DNA of 43,919 nucleotides from Azoarcus sp. GTDB taxonomy: Bacteria; Pseudomonadota; Gammaproteobacteria; Burkholderiales; Rhodocyclaceae. Both the position numbers and the translations under genes were made by a program. Every line of letters begins with the position of its first letter. Positions within the stretch are counted from its first letter, which is position 1. The stretch is taken from assembly GCA_031282905.1 (NCBI GenBank), contig JAITCV010000049.1, forward strand, positions 1 to 43,919, in the 5' to 3' direction. Shown here piece after piece: positions 15,967 to 24,482 of the stretch. The notes beneath the pieces are model-generated. The model did no database searches. It worked only from the letters and a program-made list of their open reading frames with translations, and was not told the DNA's origin.

Positions 15967-17088
15967 ATGACCAGAAAAATGTTGCGCCGCGCACTGAGCT
16001 CCGTGGCGGTGGTGGCGGCACTGGCGGCGGTCGCGGGTTGCCATTTGCTCCAGGTATTCGGGGATACGCCTTCCGCAGAAGAGATGGCGGCTTACGACGA
16101 GCGGCCTTATTTCAAGGATGGCCTGTTCCAGAGTCCTGAAGCCTTGCCGCGTTTTCCGGAACGCATCACGGGGCCCGGTCCTGCTGGCTGGCTTCGTTTC
16201 ATCTCGCCCAATCCAAACGCGCCCGATATGCCCTTGCCCAAGGTCGCGCTCGATAAATCTTCTTTTGCTGCCACGCCTGCCGATTTTGCCGCCTATTGGC
16301 TTGGACATTCTTCGCTCATCATCGAACTGGAAGGAAAAAGGCTGCTGGTCGATCCCGTATTTGGCAATGCCGCGCCCGTGCCCGGCATCGTCCGCCGTTT
16401 TGGCGATGCGCCTTTGGAACGCGAGCAGTTGCCGGCGCTCGATTACGTACTCATTACCCACGATCATTACGATCATCTCGAATATGCGACCATGCGCGCG
16501 CTGCGCAATGACAGCGTTCATTTCGTCGTGCCTCTCGGCGTCGGCGCGCATTTGCGGAAATGGGGAATCGCCGCGCACCGCATTCATGAAATCGGCTGGG
16601 GCGAGGTCTATAGCGCGGGCGGCCTGACCATTGCTTCGGAACGCACCATCCATTATTCCGGGCGGACGTTCGGCACCCGCAACCGGTCATTGTGGACATC
16701 CTATGCCTTGAAAGGGCAGCGATTACGGGTATTCATCAGCGGCGATTCAGGTTATGGCGAGCATTTCAAGGATATTGGCGAAAAGCATGGACCATTCGAT
16801 CTGGCTTTCATCGAAATAGATGGCTGGAATCCCGGCTGGCCAAAGACGCATATGTTTCCGGAAGAGGTCATCCGCGTTTACCACGATATTGGCGCGCGCG
16901 CTTTCGTGCCCGTGCATTGGGGCGTTTTCGATCTTGCCCGCCATCCGTGGGACGAATCCATCAGATTGATTGCCGATTTGTCGGCAAGGGCGGGTGATGT
17001 GAATCTGCTTACCCCGCTCATGGGCGAAAAGCTGATTCCCGGAGAAACCAAGACAAACGCATGGTGGGAACGTGCCGGGAAAAAATAG
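15967..17088 (+). CDS. MBL-fold lipoprotein metallo-hydrolase (NAPE-PLD/UlaG-like)
   Basis: 373 residues. A lipoprotein signal peptide ends in LAAVAGC with C25 as the lipidated cysteine. The metallo-beta-lactamase motif is THDHYDHLE. Other family blocks are YWLGHSSLIIELEGKRLLVDP, ISGDSGYGEHF and VPVHWGVF, the last carrying the late metal-ligand histidine. The layout matches RomA/NAPE-PLD-like hydrolases, which act on phosphodiester or lipid substrates. Membrane anchoring facing the periplasm is expected. Its position after dgkA could suggest lipid turnover, but that is inference. Confidence 0.87.
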   Translation: MTRKMLRRALSSVAVVAALAAVAGCHLLQVFGDTPSAEEMAAYDERPYFKDGLFQSPEALPRFPERITGPGPAGWLRFISPNPNAPDMPLPKVALDKSSFAATPADFAAYWLGHSSLIIELEGKRLLVDPVFGNAAPVPGIVRRFGDAPLEREQLPALDYVLITHDHYDHLEYATMRALRNDSVHFVVPLGVGAHLRKWGIAAHRIHEIGWGEVYSAGGLTIASERTIHYSGRTFGTRNRSLWTSYALKGQRLRVFISGDSGYGEHFKDIGEKHGPFDLAFIEIDGWNPGWPKTHMFPEEVIRVYHDIGARAFVPVHWGVFDLARHPWDESIRLIADLSARAGDVNLLTPLMGEKLIPGETKTNAWWERAGKK

Positions 17089-17225
17089 CAGGAAAGGTCG
17101 TTTTGAATGTCGTTTATCCGCGAGAAGTACGAAACGGCATATAATGATGGCCGGGCATTCGTCGCGCATGAATACGGACGGATTCATGACTTGCTCATTC
17201 TCCTCTCCCGGTTTTGATCTCAGCT

Positions 17226-17254
17226 TTGACAAAAGGCGCTCGATCCAATAGAAT
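17226..17254 (+). promoter_or_regulatory. Sigma70 promoter ahead of the lytic transglycosylase leader
   Basis: TTGACA (17226-17231), a 17-base spacer, TAGAAT (17249-17254). The -35 box is perfect and the -10 box differs from TATAAT at one base. Transcription should start near 17261, giving a leader of about 225 bases before the ATG at 17487. Confidence 0.75.
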
Positions 17255-17418
17255 CCGGCCCGTTCCGTTGCAGTATTTGTCATTATTCGTCGCTATTGGT
17301 CATTACTACTTCGGCGCTATTTCCTGTATTTACACGCATCTGCCGGGAATGCGCTGTCCATGTGGCGGGTCTGGTTGCAACCTGCCGCTTTACCTTACTG
17401 GCGATCGGAAGTCTGTCG

Positions 17419-17455
17419 GCCCGGTCATGTGGAACTCATGTGGAACTGACCGGGC
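17419..17455 (+). promoter_or_regulatory. Leader hairpin with duplicated loop sequence
   Basis: GCCCGGTCA (17419-17427) and TGACCGGGC (17447-17455) form a perfect 9-bp stem. The loop and stem edge consist of an exact 11-base tandem repeat, TCATGTGGAAC twice (17425-17446). It lies 20 bases before the GGAGG site (17476-17480) of the lytic transglycosylase. It may affect translation or mRNA stability. It does not match a riboswitch I recognise. Confidence 0.5.
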
Positions 17456-17486
17456 GCGGGCGACGATCACGGCATGGAGGACAACT

Positions 17487-18191
17487 ATGAGTCATGCAAC
17501 ATCCTTCTCCGATCGCGCGCATCGCGCAGCGATCCATCTGTCCCGGCTGGCGCGTGGCGGCACGCTGGTGATGCTGGGCATGGCCGCGGTGCTCTACCCG
17601 CACAACAGGCGGACAGAAACCAATATGAGCAGCGAGTCCGTGGTCGCGGTCGCGGAAGCGCCGTCGTTTGCCGAAATGGCGCTGGTGGTCATGGAGGAAT
17701 CGAAGCCGAGCCAGCTATCGCGTGAGATGGCGCAGGTGTCCGATTGGGTGTCGCAACGTTACCGGGTGTCGACGGTCATGCTCGAACCCGCCTTGCGCGC
17801 CGCCGAGGAATCGGGCCGCCGCATCGGCGTCGATCCCCTGCTGCTGGTGGCGATGATGGCGGTGGAGTCGAGCTTCAATCCCTTCGCGGAAAGCCGGGTG
17901 GGCGCGCAAGGCTTGATGCAAGTGATTCCGCGCTTCCATCTGGACAAACTGAGCAGTGACATGGGCGAAGATGCGCTCTTCGACCCGGTGATCAATGTGC
18001 GTGTTGGCGCATTGGTCCTCTACGAAGGTTTGAACCGTTACGGCAGCCTGCAGACGGCCTTGCAATATTACGGCGGCGCGATGAACGATCCCGCGGCCGC
18101 GTATGCGCGCAAGGTGTTGGCGATGAAGCAACGCCTCGCCACGGCCGCGGGCCGTAAAAGCGAAGTGGCGAGCAAGGGCGAGGCGGTTTGA
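17487..18191 (+). CDS. Lytic transglycosylase (SLT domain), membrane-anchored
   Basis: About 234 residues. A hydrophobic segment at about residues 23-40 (GGTLVMLGMAAVLY) should act as an uncleaved anchor or signal. The SLT fold occupies residues about 95-215: GVDPLLLVAMMAVESSFNP with catalytic E127, then GAQGLMQVIP and a C-terminal ALQYYGGAMNDPAAAYA. It cleaves peptidoglycan between MurNAc and GlcNAc. The start is set by GGAGG at 17476-17480, 6 bases before ATG. The same frame runs open to 17214, but the extension is not protein-like. A strong promoter and structured leader precede it. Confidence 0.9.
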   Translation: MSHATSFSDRAHRAAIHLSRLARGGTLVMLGMAAVLYPHNRRTETNMSSESVVAVAEAPSFAEMALVVMEESKPSQLSREMAQVSDWVSQRYRVSTVMLEPALRAAEESGRRIGVDPLLLVAMMAVESSFNPFAESRVGAQGLMQVIPRFHLDKLSSDMGEDALFDPVINVRVGALVLYEGLNRYGSLQTALQYYGGAMNDPAAAYARKVLAMKQRLATAAGRKSEVASKGEAV

Positions 18192-18564
18192 TCTGATCAC
18201 GGCCGCCGCCCGTGCTTTGAGGTAGAACGATGTGCACGTCGCGCCTCGCAATGACGAGGAGCAAGCCGAAGCGCCCGCAGTTGGATTAGCATAGCGTGAT
18301 TCGACACTCGTGCCCCACGATGCGCAGCACAAGCAAATCAAACAACAGCGGCGCAAACGCCGGTGAGAGACGATTGTCGGATTACGCCTTCGGCCAATCC
18401 AACCTACAAACCGGGTTTCCATGTCGCTTTGCGCCTCGCAATGACGAGGCGGGCGATTTCCTGGGAGCGCGGCCTCGCGATGACGGGATGGCAGATCGCC
18501 TCGCCGAGCTGTCCTGAACTGTCGCCTCTTTCACCCATACATTTGCATTTCGTTTTCCGCCGCC
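18192..18564. repeat. Intergenic mosaic of repeat fragments
   Basis: A 373-base gene-free gap. GCGCCTCGCAATGACGAGG occurs exactly twice (18241-18259 and 18431-18449), 190 bases apart, and a third related piece, GGCCTCGCGATGACGGG, is at 18471-18487. An inverted pair lies between them: TTGGATTAGCATAGCGTGAT (from 18281) and TGTCGGATTACGCCTTCGGC (from 18375) followed by CAATCCAA. These look like fragments of widespread dispersed intergenic repeats, nested or rearranged. Confidence 0.6.
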
Positions 18565-18963
18565 ATGGATCTGACGACTCCCGCGCTGCTTTTTCCCGCG
18601 ATCTCGCTGTTGCTGCTGGCCTATACCAACCGCTTCCTGACCCTTGCCCAGGTCATTCGCCAGCTCCATGCCTCGCCGGAGCGTGGCAGCGCCCTGGTGA
18701 GGCGGCAGATTCCCGGTCTCAAGCGCCGGATCAGCCTGATCCAGTATATGCAGTCGTTCGGCGTGCTGAGTTTTCTGCTGTGCGCGCTCTCCATGCTGGC
18801 GTTGTTCGTCCATGGCCAGGGCGCGGGCAAGCTGTTGTTCGGAATCAGCATCATCGCGTTGGCGTTGTCGCTCGTGCTTTCGTTGTGGGAAGTGTTGATT
18901 TCAACCAATGCGCTGACGATCGTGGTGGAAGATTTCGAACGCGAGGAACGTGGCGGAAAATGA
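18565..18963 (+). CDS. DUF2721 family membrane protein
   Basis: 132 residues with three hydrophobic segments (about 8-22, 62-84, 88-112). The block LLLLAYTNRFLTLAQVIRQL and the motif around RRISLIQYMQSFGVLSF match DUF2721 proteins. The C-terminal end is charged (VEDFEREERGGK). The function is not known; related genes are often next to transport genes. The next gene, an AEC transporter, starts 54 bases downstream on the same strand. Confidence 0.8.
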   Translation: MDLTTPALLFPAISLLLLAYTNRFLTLAQVIRQLHASPERGSALVRRQIPGLKRRISLIQYMQSFGVLSFLLCALSMLALFVHGQGAGKLLFGISIIALALSLVLSLWEVLISTNALTIVVEDFEREERGGK

Positions 18964-19017
18964 GCGTTTGATCCCCACTTTCGTTGCCGCCGCGTTTCTG
19001 GTTCCCGACTTCATGCC

Positions 19018-19932
19018 ATGGCCTCCGACGCATTCATCCTGATCATTTCCATGCTCGCGGCGGGGCAGATCTTCGCCCGCCTGAAAGCCTTGCCCGCATC
19101 CACGCCGGACGTACTGAACCGGATCGTGCTGTACCTGTGCCTGCCCGCCTCGGTGCTGCTCTCCCTGCCCAGACTCCATCCCCAGTGGTCGTTGGCCGGA
19201 CTCGCGTTCACCCCTTGGCTGGTCGGCGGCGTGGCGTGCGCGCTCCTGTGGCTCTGCCGTCGATGGGTAAAACTGCGTGATGATGAATTCGCGGTGCTGT
19301 TGCTCTGCATGCTGGGCAACACCGGCTTCGTGGGTTACCCGGTGGTGACGGCGCTGGTCGGCGAGGAAGCGCTGGCCTACGCGGTGATCTACGATCAGTT
19401 CGGCACCTTTCTGATGCTGTCGACCTATGGACTCTACATTTGCGCCCGCTATGGCGGTGGCGAGACGAAACCCGGCCCCGGCGAAATATTGCGCCGCATC
19501 CTGCGCTTTCCTCCGGCATGGGCGTTGGCGGCGGCGTTGACCGTGATGCCGGAATCGCCGCCCGGCTGGCTTGCCCATGGACTGCAAAGCCTCTCGGCGG
19601 CGATGTTGCCGCTGGTCATGCTCGCGGTAGGCTTCTCCCTGCGTTTCCAGCTACCGCTCGCCGAAATACGCGCGCTCACCCTTGGCCTGACACTCAAACT
19701 GTTGCTGCTGCCCGCATTGGTCTGGGGCTGCTCGCTGCTCGCCGGTCTCTCCGGTGACATACTGGATGTGAACGTGCTGGAAACCGCGATGCCGCCGATG
19801 ATCACCGCCGCCGTGCTCGCGATCGCCCATGGTCTCGCCCCCCGGCTCGCCGCCGCGCTGATCGGCTACGGCATTCTCGCCGCCATCTTCACCTTGCCGC
19901 TGTGGCGGGAAGTGTTGCGGTGGGCGGGATAA
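19018..19932 (+). CDS. AEC family transporter (auxin efflux carrier type)
   Basis: 304 residues with about ten hydrophobic segments. The N-terminal half has LNRIVLYLCLPASVLLSLP and MLGNTGFVGYPVV, the conserved helix-breaking NTGF/GYP region of this family. The second half repeats the pattern (LPLVMLAVGFSLRF, ETAMPPMITAAVLA). Members export or import small carboxylates, but the substrate cannot be read from sequence. The start ATG at 19018 follows the DUF2721 gene. bioF starts 98 bases after its end on the same strand. Confidence 0.88.
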   Translation: MASDAFILIISMLAAGQIFARLKALPASTPDVLNRIVLYLCLPASVLLSLPRLHPQWSLAGLAFTPWLVGGVACALLWLCRRWVKLRDDEFAVLLLCMLGNTGFVGYPVVTALVGEEALAYAVIYDQFGTFLMLSTYGLYICARYGGGETKPGPGEILRRILRFPPAWALAAALTVMPESPPGWLAHGLQSLSAAMLPLVMLAVGFSLRFQLPLAEIRALTLGLTLKLLLLPALVWGCSLLAGLSGDILDVNVLETAMPPMITAAVLAIAHGLAPRLAAALIGYGILAAIFTLPLWREVLRWAG

Positions 19933-20030
19933 AAGAGCTCGGCGAGCGCAACGACCCTGTCTTCCGGTTTGACACCCTTTCACCGATTCTCCAACATCGC
20001 CGGTTTCCGACTGTCCCCATTTCCAGGCAC

Positions 20031-21209
20031 ATGAACCGGCTCGAACATCTGCGCGTGGCGCTTGCCGCGCTCGACCGCGATCATCTGCGCCGCATCCGCC
20101 GCGACAACCAGCGCCCTTGCTCGCCCCGCGTCCTCATTGGCGGCAAGGAATACGTCGCCTTTTGCAGCAACGATTATCTCAGCCTCGCCGCAGACCCCCG
20201 GCTTGCCGAAGCACTCGCCGAGGGCGCGCGGCGCTGGGGTGCGGGCGCGGGCGCTTCTCACCTGGTGTCCGGCCATTACGCCGTGCAGCACGAACTCGAA
20301 CGGCGGCTCGCGACATTTGTCGGGCGCGAACGGGCACTCCTCTTTCCCGCCGGGTTCATGACCAATTGCGGCATCGTTCCGGCGTTGGTCGGGCGCGGCG
20401 ACGCCATCTTCGCCGATCGGCTGAATCACGCTTCGCTCATCGACGGCATGCTGCTGTCGCGCGCCAAGGCGCACCGTTACCCGCATCTCGATCTCGCCGC
20501 GCTCGAACGCCTGCTGGCCGCAAGCGATGCGCCGACGAAACTCATCGTGAGCGACGCCGTATTCAGCATGGATGGCGATGTCGCGCCCTTGCGCGCATTG
20601 ACGGCGCTCGCCGAACGATTCGACGCCTGGCTGCTGATCGATGACGCGCACGGTTTCGGCGTGCTCGGGCCGCAAGGGCGCGGCGCGCTCGCCGAAGCGG
20701 GCCTGCCCGGAGCCGCTGCCGAGAACTGGCGGCTCATCCAGGTCGGCACGCTTTCCAAGGCCGCGGGCGTCGCGGGCGCGTTCGTCGCGGGCGCGGACGA
20801 TGTCATCGAGTGGCTGATGCAGAAAACGCGCACCTATATTTTCACCACCGGCTCGCCCCCGGCGCTGGCGCAAGCCCTGCTCGTCAGCATCGAACTCATC
20901 GAAGAAGGCGAGGCCCGCCGCGCCCATCTTGCCGCGCTGATCGCGCGCCTCGCCGCCCGCCTCGCGCAAGAACGCTGGAGATTGCTGCCCTCGCGCACGC
21001 CGATCCAGCCGCTCATCGTCGGCGACAACGCCGTCGCGCTGGCGCTTGCCGCCGCGCTGATGGATGAAGGGCTGTGGGTACCCGCGATTCGCCCGCCCAC
21101 CGTGCCCCCGGGCAGCGCGCGGCTGCGCATCTCGCTGTCGGCGGCGCATGCGTTGGAAGAGGTCGACCGCCTAGCCGAAGCCATCAATCGACTGGAAAGC
21201 CGTTTGTGA
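20031..21209 (+). CDS. bioF: 8-amino-7-oxononanoate synthase
   Basis: Condenses pimeloyl-ACP (or CoA) with alanine, using pyridoxal phosphate, to start biotin ring assembly. The 392-residue protein has PLP lysine K243 in GTLSKAAGVAG, and the family blocks CSNDYLSLAADPRL, GAGASHLVSGHYAVQHELE and LLIDDAHGFGVLG. ATG at 20031 (MNRLEHLRVAL) fits the family length; an open frame continues to 19902 but overlaps the AEC gene. It is the first gene of a compact bioF-bioH-bioC-bioD operon, with its stop overlapping bioH by 4 bases. Confidence 0.95.
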   Translation: MNRLEHLRVALAALDRDHLRRIRRDNQRPCSPRVLIGGKEYVAFCSNDYLSLAADPRLAEALAEGARRWGAGAGASHLVSGHYAVQHELERRLATFVGRERALLFPAGFMTNCGIVPALVGRGDAIFADRLNHASLIDGMLLSRAKAHRYPHLDLAALERLLAASDAPTKLIVSDAVFSMDGDVAPLRALTALAERFDAWLLIDDAHGFGVLGPQGRGALAEAGLPGAAAENWRLIQVGTLSKAAGVAGAFVAGADDVIEWLMQKTRTYIFTTGSPPALAQALLVSIELIEEGEARRAHLAALIARLAARLAQERWRLLPSRTPIQPLIVGDNAVALALAAALMDEGLWVPAIRPPTVPPGSARLRISLSAAHALEEVDRLAEAINRLESRL

Positions 21210-21967
21210 ACGACGCCGGGAAAATGCCCATTGTTTTACTGCACGGATGGGGCATGACGCCGCTGGCCTGGCAAGCGATGATCGCCGCGTTGGGCGATGA
21301 GGGCCGCGAAGTCCACGCGCCCGCCCTGCCCGGCCATGATGCCCGCACGACAAGGCCGCCAGCCAGCCTCGCCGCCTGGGCCGAGGCGCTCGCCGCCACG
21401 CTGCCGCCCGCCGCCGTTCTCATCGGCTGGTCGCTGGGCGCGCTGCTCGCGCTCGAACTCGCCCGCACAAGACCACAGCGCGTTGCCCGCCTGATCCTGA
21501 TCGGGGCCACCCCCCGCTTCGCCGCCGCGCCCGATTGGCCGCACGGGGTGGATACCGCAACCGTTTCGGCTTTCATCAGCGATTACAACCGGCATCCGGC
21601 GGCGACCTTGCGCCGCTTCCTCGCCCTGCAAACCCTGGGCGATGCCGCCCGCCGCCGATTGCTCCCCGTCCTTGAAGCCGCCTGCGTGCCGCATGCCGGA
21701 CACGCTCTTCCCGCGCTGGCCGACGGATTGCGCATTCTTGCCGACGCCGATCTCCGCACCGACCTTGCGGCGATCACCCCCCCCATCCATCTCATCCATG
21801 GCGATGGTGACGCGCTGATGCCGCTTGCCGCCGCGCGCTGGCTCGCCGATGCCTTGCCCCATGCCCGCTTGAGCGTGCTGGAAAACCGCGGCCACGCCCC
21901 CTTGCTTTCAAACCCCGGCGAATGTGCCGCGCTGATCCGCCCCGATCTGGGCGCGGCAGAAGACTGA
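21206..21967 (+). CDS. bioH: Pimeloyl-ACP methyl ester carboxylesterase
   Basis: Removes the methyl group from pimeloyl-ACP methyl ester and so ends the BioC-started chain. The 253-residue alpha/beta hydrolase has LLHGWGMTPLAW (oxyanion region), nucleophile S76 in GWSLGALLALELA, acid in HGDGDALMP and histidine in ENRGHAPLLSNP. GTG at 21206 is chosen: it overlaps the bioF stop as GTGA, with GGAAAG upstream. ATG at 21224 is the alternative. The gene ends 3 bases before bioC. Confidence 0.92.
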   Translation: MNDAGKMPIVLLHGWGMTPLAWQAMIAALGDEGREVHAPALPGHDARTTRPPASLAAWAEALAATLPPAAVLIGWSLGALLALELARTRPQRVARLILIGATPRFAAAPDWPHGVDTATVSAFISDYNRHPAATLRRFLALQTLGDAARRRLLPVLEAACVPHAGHALPALADGLRILADADLRTDLAAITPPIHLIHGDGDALMPLAAARWLADALPHARLSVLENRGHAPLLSNPGECAALIRPDLGAAED

Positions 21968-21970
21968 ACC

Positions 21971-22771
21971 GTGACCGCCATCCCCCGCAAAAGCGAGATT
22001 CGCCGCGCCTTCGAACGCGCGGCCCCCACCTACGACAGCGCAGCCCAGGTGCAGCGCGAAGCCGCGACGCGCCTGTTTGCGTTCGGTCAGGAACACGTCC
22101 CCAGCCACACCGTGCGCCGGGTGCTCGACGCCGGCTGCGGCACCGGCCAGGCGCTGGCACGGCTGGGGTCATGCTATCCAGGCGCGCAAATCCTCGCCCT
22201 CGATTTTTCCGCCGCGATGCTGACCCGCGCCCGCGCCTGCCTCCCCCCTACCCTGCCCCCGGCCTTGCCCCTGTGCGCCGACATCGAACATTTGCCGCTT
22301 GCCAAAGCGTCGATCGACCTCTACTGGTCCAACCTCGCCGTGCAATGGTGCGCGCCGCAAGCCGTGCTGCGTGAAATCCATCGCGTGCTCGCCCCCGGCG
22401 GCATCGCCTGGATCGCCACCCTGGGGCCCCGCACCCTGCACGAATTGCGCGCGGCGTTTACCGCGGTCGACGCATCCGAACATGTGATCGCTTTCATCTC
22501 TCCGGAAAAATGGCATGATGCCGCACACGCCGCCGGATTCCACATCAGGGATGGCGTGCGTCTTTCGCTGCGCGCGCGCGCCCCCGACCTGAAAACCTTG
22601 CTGGCCGACATCAAAGCCATCGGCGCGCACACCATCGGCGAAAGGCGACGGATGTTGGGCAGGCAGGGCTGGCAAAAACTCCAGACCCGCTATGAGGCTT
22701 TCCGCGAACCCGGCGGCGCCCTGCCCGCGACTTACGACCTGCTTTTGTTTGTCCTGAGGAAACCCGCATGA
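21971..22771 (+). CDS. bioC: Malonyl-ACP O-methyltransferase
   Basis: Methylates malonyl-ACP to disguise it as a fatty acid primer for pimelate synthesis. 266 residues. Motif I is VLDAGCGTGQAL. The block IDLYWSNLAVQWC followed by IHRVLAPGGIAW and IKAIGAHTIGERR matches classical BioC. The N-terminus IRRAFERAAPTYDSAAQVQRE is the usual BioC beginning. The start is GTG at 21971, 3 bases after bioH; the end overlaps bioD by the ATGA junction. A second BioC-family gene is at 5548-6468. Confidence 0.93.
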   Translation: MTAIPRKSEIRRAFERAAPTYDSAAQVQREAATRLFAFGQEHVPSHTVRRVLDAGCGTGQALARLGSCYPGAQILALDFSAAMLTRARACLPPTLPPALPLCADIEHLPLAKASIDLYWSNLAVQWCAPQAVLREIHRVLAPGGIAWIATLGPRTLHELRAAFTAVDASEHVIAFISPEKWHDAAHAAGFHIRDGVRLSLRARAPDLKTLLADIKAIGAHTIGERRRMLGRQGWQKLQTRYEAFREPGGALPATYDLLLFVLRKPA

Positions 22772-23445
22772 GCGCATTCCGTGCCTGGTTCGTCACCGGA
22801 ACCGACACTGAAATCGGCAAGACCTTCGCCACCAGCGTGCTCATCCACGCCACCCGCTCCCTGGGCTATACCACCCTGGGGATGAAACCCATCTCGGCGG
22901 GCGTGTCGACGCGCGACAGTGGCGTCGTCAATGACGACGTAGTCCGGCTGCTCGCCGCCAGCAGCGCCCCGCCCAATCTCGCGCTCATCAACCCCTACTG
23001 TCTGCGCGCGCCGATTTCGCCCCATCTCGCGGCGCAGGAAGAAGGCGTGCATATCGACCCCATCCGCATCAAACAGACGCTGCTCACCCTGCGCCAATAT
23101 TGTGAGCGGGTATTCATCGAAGGCGTCGGGGGATTCCGGGTGCCCTTGGGCGAACACCTCGACACCGCCGATCTGGCCTGTGCGCTGGGGCTGCCGATGA
23201 TCCTGGTCGTCGGCATGCGCCTGGGCTGCATCAACCACGCCCTGCTCACCACCGAAGCCATCGCCGCGCGCGGCCTGCGCCTGGCGGGCTGGATCGCCAA
23301 TTGCATCGATCCGGACATGGATCGCCAGGACGAGAACATCGACAGCCTGCGCCGACGCATCCACGCGCCCTTCCTCGGTAGCCTGCCCTATTCCCCAGGC
23401 ATCTCGCCCGCCGAACTGGCCCATCTCCTGATCATGCCGGCTTGA
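22768..23445 (+). CDS. bioD: Dethiobiotin synthetase
   Basis: ATP-dependent carboxylation and ring closure of 7,8-diaminopelargonate. The 225-residue protein has the P-loop GTDTEIGKT at residues 11-19, the substrate-binding MKPISAGV, and FIEGVGGFRVPLGEH. The ATG overlaps the bioC stop (ATGA). No bioA is present in this window; bioB is about 15 kb away on the other strand. It is the last gene of the operon; a GC-rich repeat-like region follows. Confidence 0.96.
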   Translation: MSAFRAWFVTGTDTEIGKTFATSVLIHATRSLGYTTLGMKPISAGVSTRDSGVVNDDVVRLLAASSAPPNLALINPYCLRAPISPHLAAQEEGVHIDPIRIKQTLLTLRQYCERVFIEGVGGFRVPLGEHLDTADLACALGLPMILVVGMRLGCINHALLTTEAIAARGLRLAGWIANCIDPDMDRQDENIDSLRRRIHAPFLGSLPYSPGISPAELAHLLIMPA

Positions 23446-23460
23446 AGTCCGGGCCCCCTT

Positions 23461-23565
23461 GGGGCGCGCCCCATCATCTGGTCTCCAGGCTGCCCCCAGC
23501 CACGGCGCTTGGCCCCCGCAATGACAATTTGACCTCATTGCGAGGGCCATGGCCCGTGGCAATCG
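23461..23565. repeat. Palindromes and repeat fragment after bioD
   Basis: Within the 190-base gap before rsfS are: GGGGCGCGCCCC (23461-23472), a perfect palindrome; CGCAATGA (23517-23524) paired with TCATTGCG (23535-23542); and GGGCCATGGCCC directly after. The sequence around TCATTGCGAGG and GTGGCAATCG resembles the same dispersed repeat family seen at 18.2-18.5 kb, in the other orientation. Confidence 0.5.
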
Positions 23566-23577
23566 AGGCTGGCTCGT

Positions 23578-23607
23578 TTGCCGCTCGCTTCCGTTGTCGA
23601 GTATATT
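23578..23607 (+). promoter_or_regulatory. Possible sigma70 promoter for the rsfS operon
   Basis: TTGCCG (23578-23583), an 18-base spacer, TATATT (23602-23607). The -10 box ends 28 bases before the rsfS ATG. The match is moderate, but it is placed well and lies just after the repeat block. Confidence 0.4.
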
Positions 23608-23635
23608 GCCCGGATTATTTTTTCCTGGTTCCCGC

Positions 23636-23995
23636 ATGAATACTGTCACTTTGCAACGACTCGTCGTCGACGCCCTGGAAGACATCAAGGCGCGCGACAT
23701 CGAAGTCATCGACACGACCCGCCTGACCGCGCAGTTCGAGCGCGTCATCATCGCCAGCGCCGATTCAGGCCGGCAGACCCGCGCGCTGGCGCGCAGCGTG
23801 CAGGATCGCGTGCGCGCAGCCGGGGGCAAGGTGCTCGGCGTCGAGGGGGAGGAAAGCGGGGACTGGGTGCTGGTCGATCTCGGGGAAATCGTGGTGCACG
23901 TCATGCAGCCGGCCATCCGCAGTCACTATCGGCTCGAAGAACTGTGGAGCGCGAATCCGTCGGCGCGAAAAGTCCCGGTCACCGTCCCGGCCTGA
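23636..23995 (+). CDS. rsfS: Ribosome silencing factor RsfS
   Basis: 119 residues. Binds L14 on the 50S subunit and blocks subunit joining during starvation. The family blocks are DIKARDIEVIDT, FERVIIASADSGRQTRALA and the C-terminal GDWVLVDLGEIVVHVM followed by YRLEELW. ATG at 23636 (MNTVTLQRLV) is the family start; the open frame to 23549 is an extension into the repeat-containing gap. rlmH follows after 3 bases. In many betaproteobacteria nadD precedes rsfS; here bioD does. Confidence 0.95.
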   Translation: MNTVTLQRLVVDALEDIKARDIEVIDTTRLTAQFERVIIASADSGRQTRALARSVQDRVRAAGGKVLGVEGEESGDWVLVDLGEIVVHVMQPAIRSHYRLEELWSANPSARKVPVTVPA

Positions 23996-23998
23996 GAC

Positions 23999-24469
23999 AT
24001 GAGACTGGTTGTCGTCGCCGTTGGTCACAAGATGCCGGATTGGGTGAGCGCCGGTTTCGACGAATTTGCCCGCAGGATGCCACGTGAATTACCGCTCGAA
24101 CTGATCGAAGTCAAGGCCGAAACGCGCGGCACGGGCAAGACTGCCAGCGCATTGGTGGAGGCCGAATCCATTCGCATCGAGGCGACATTGCCCGCGCGTT
24201 GCCGCAGGGTGGTGTTGGACGAGCGCGGCGCCGATCTCACCAGCATGGCGCTTGCCCGCCGGCTCGAAGATTGGCAGGCGGGAGGCGACGATGTCGCATT
24301 CATCATCGGCGGACCAGATGGTCTCGCCCGGACGCTGAAAGCCAGCGCGCACGAGGCGATTCGTCTCTCCAGTCTCACCTTGCCCCATGCCTTGGTGAGA
24401 CCCCTGCTGGCCGAGGCGCTCTATCGGGCATGGAGCATCAACCGTCACCATCCCTATCATCGCGCATAA
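23999..24469 (+). CDS. rlmH: 23S rRNA (pseudouridine-1915-N3)-methyltransferase
   Basis: 156 residues, the normal size for this SPOUT-class methyltransferase that modifies m3Psi1915 in helix 69. The N-terminus is MRLVVVAVGHKMPDWV. The knot region reads VAFIIGGPDGL, then LSSLTLPHALVRPLLAEALYRAWS and NRHHPYHRA, the invariant C-terminus that binds SAM and the ribosome. It is in the rsfS-rlmH-maf-rng operon and starts 3 bases after rsfS. Confidence 0.97.
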   Translation: MRLVVVAVGHKMPDWVSAGFDEFARRMPRELPLELIEVKAETRGTGKTASALVEAESIRIEATLPARCRRVVLDERGADLTSMALARRLEDWQAGGDDVAFIIGGPDGLARTLKASAHEAIRLSSLTLPHALVRPLLAEALYRAWSINRHHPYHRA

Positions 24470-24482
24470 CTATTACTTTCAA

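Noticed and set aside
17214..17486. N-terminal extension of the lytic transglycosylase frame
   Set aside because: It begins ahead of the -35 box and so would be untranscribed from that promoter. GGAGG at 17476-17480 clearly serves ATG 17487.
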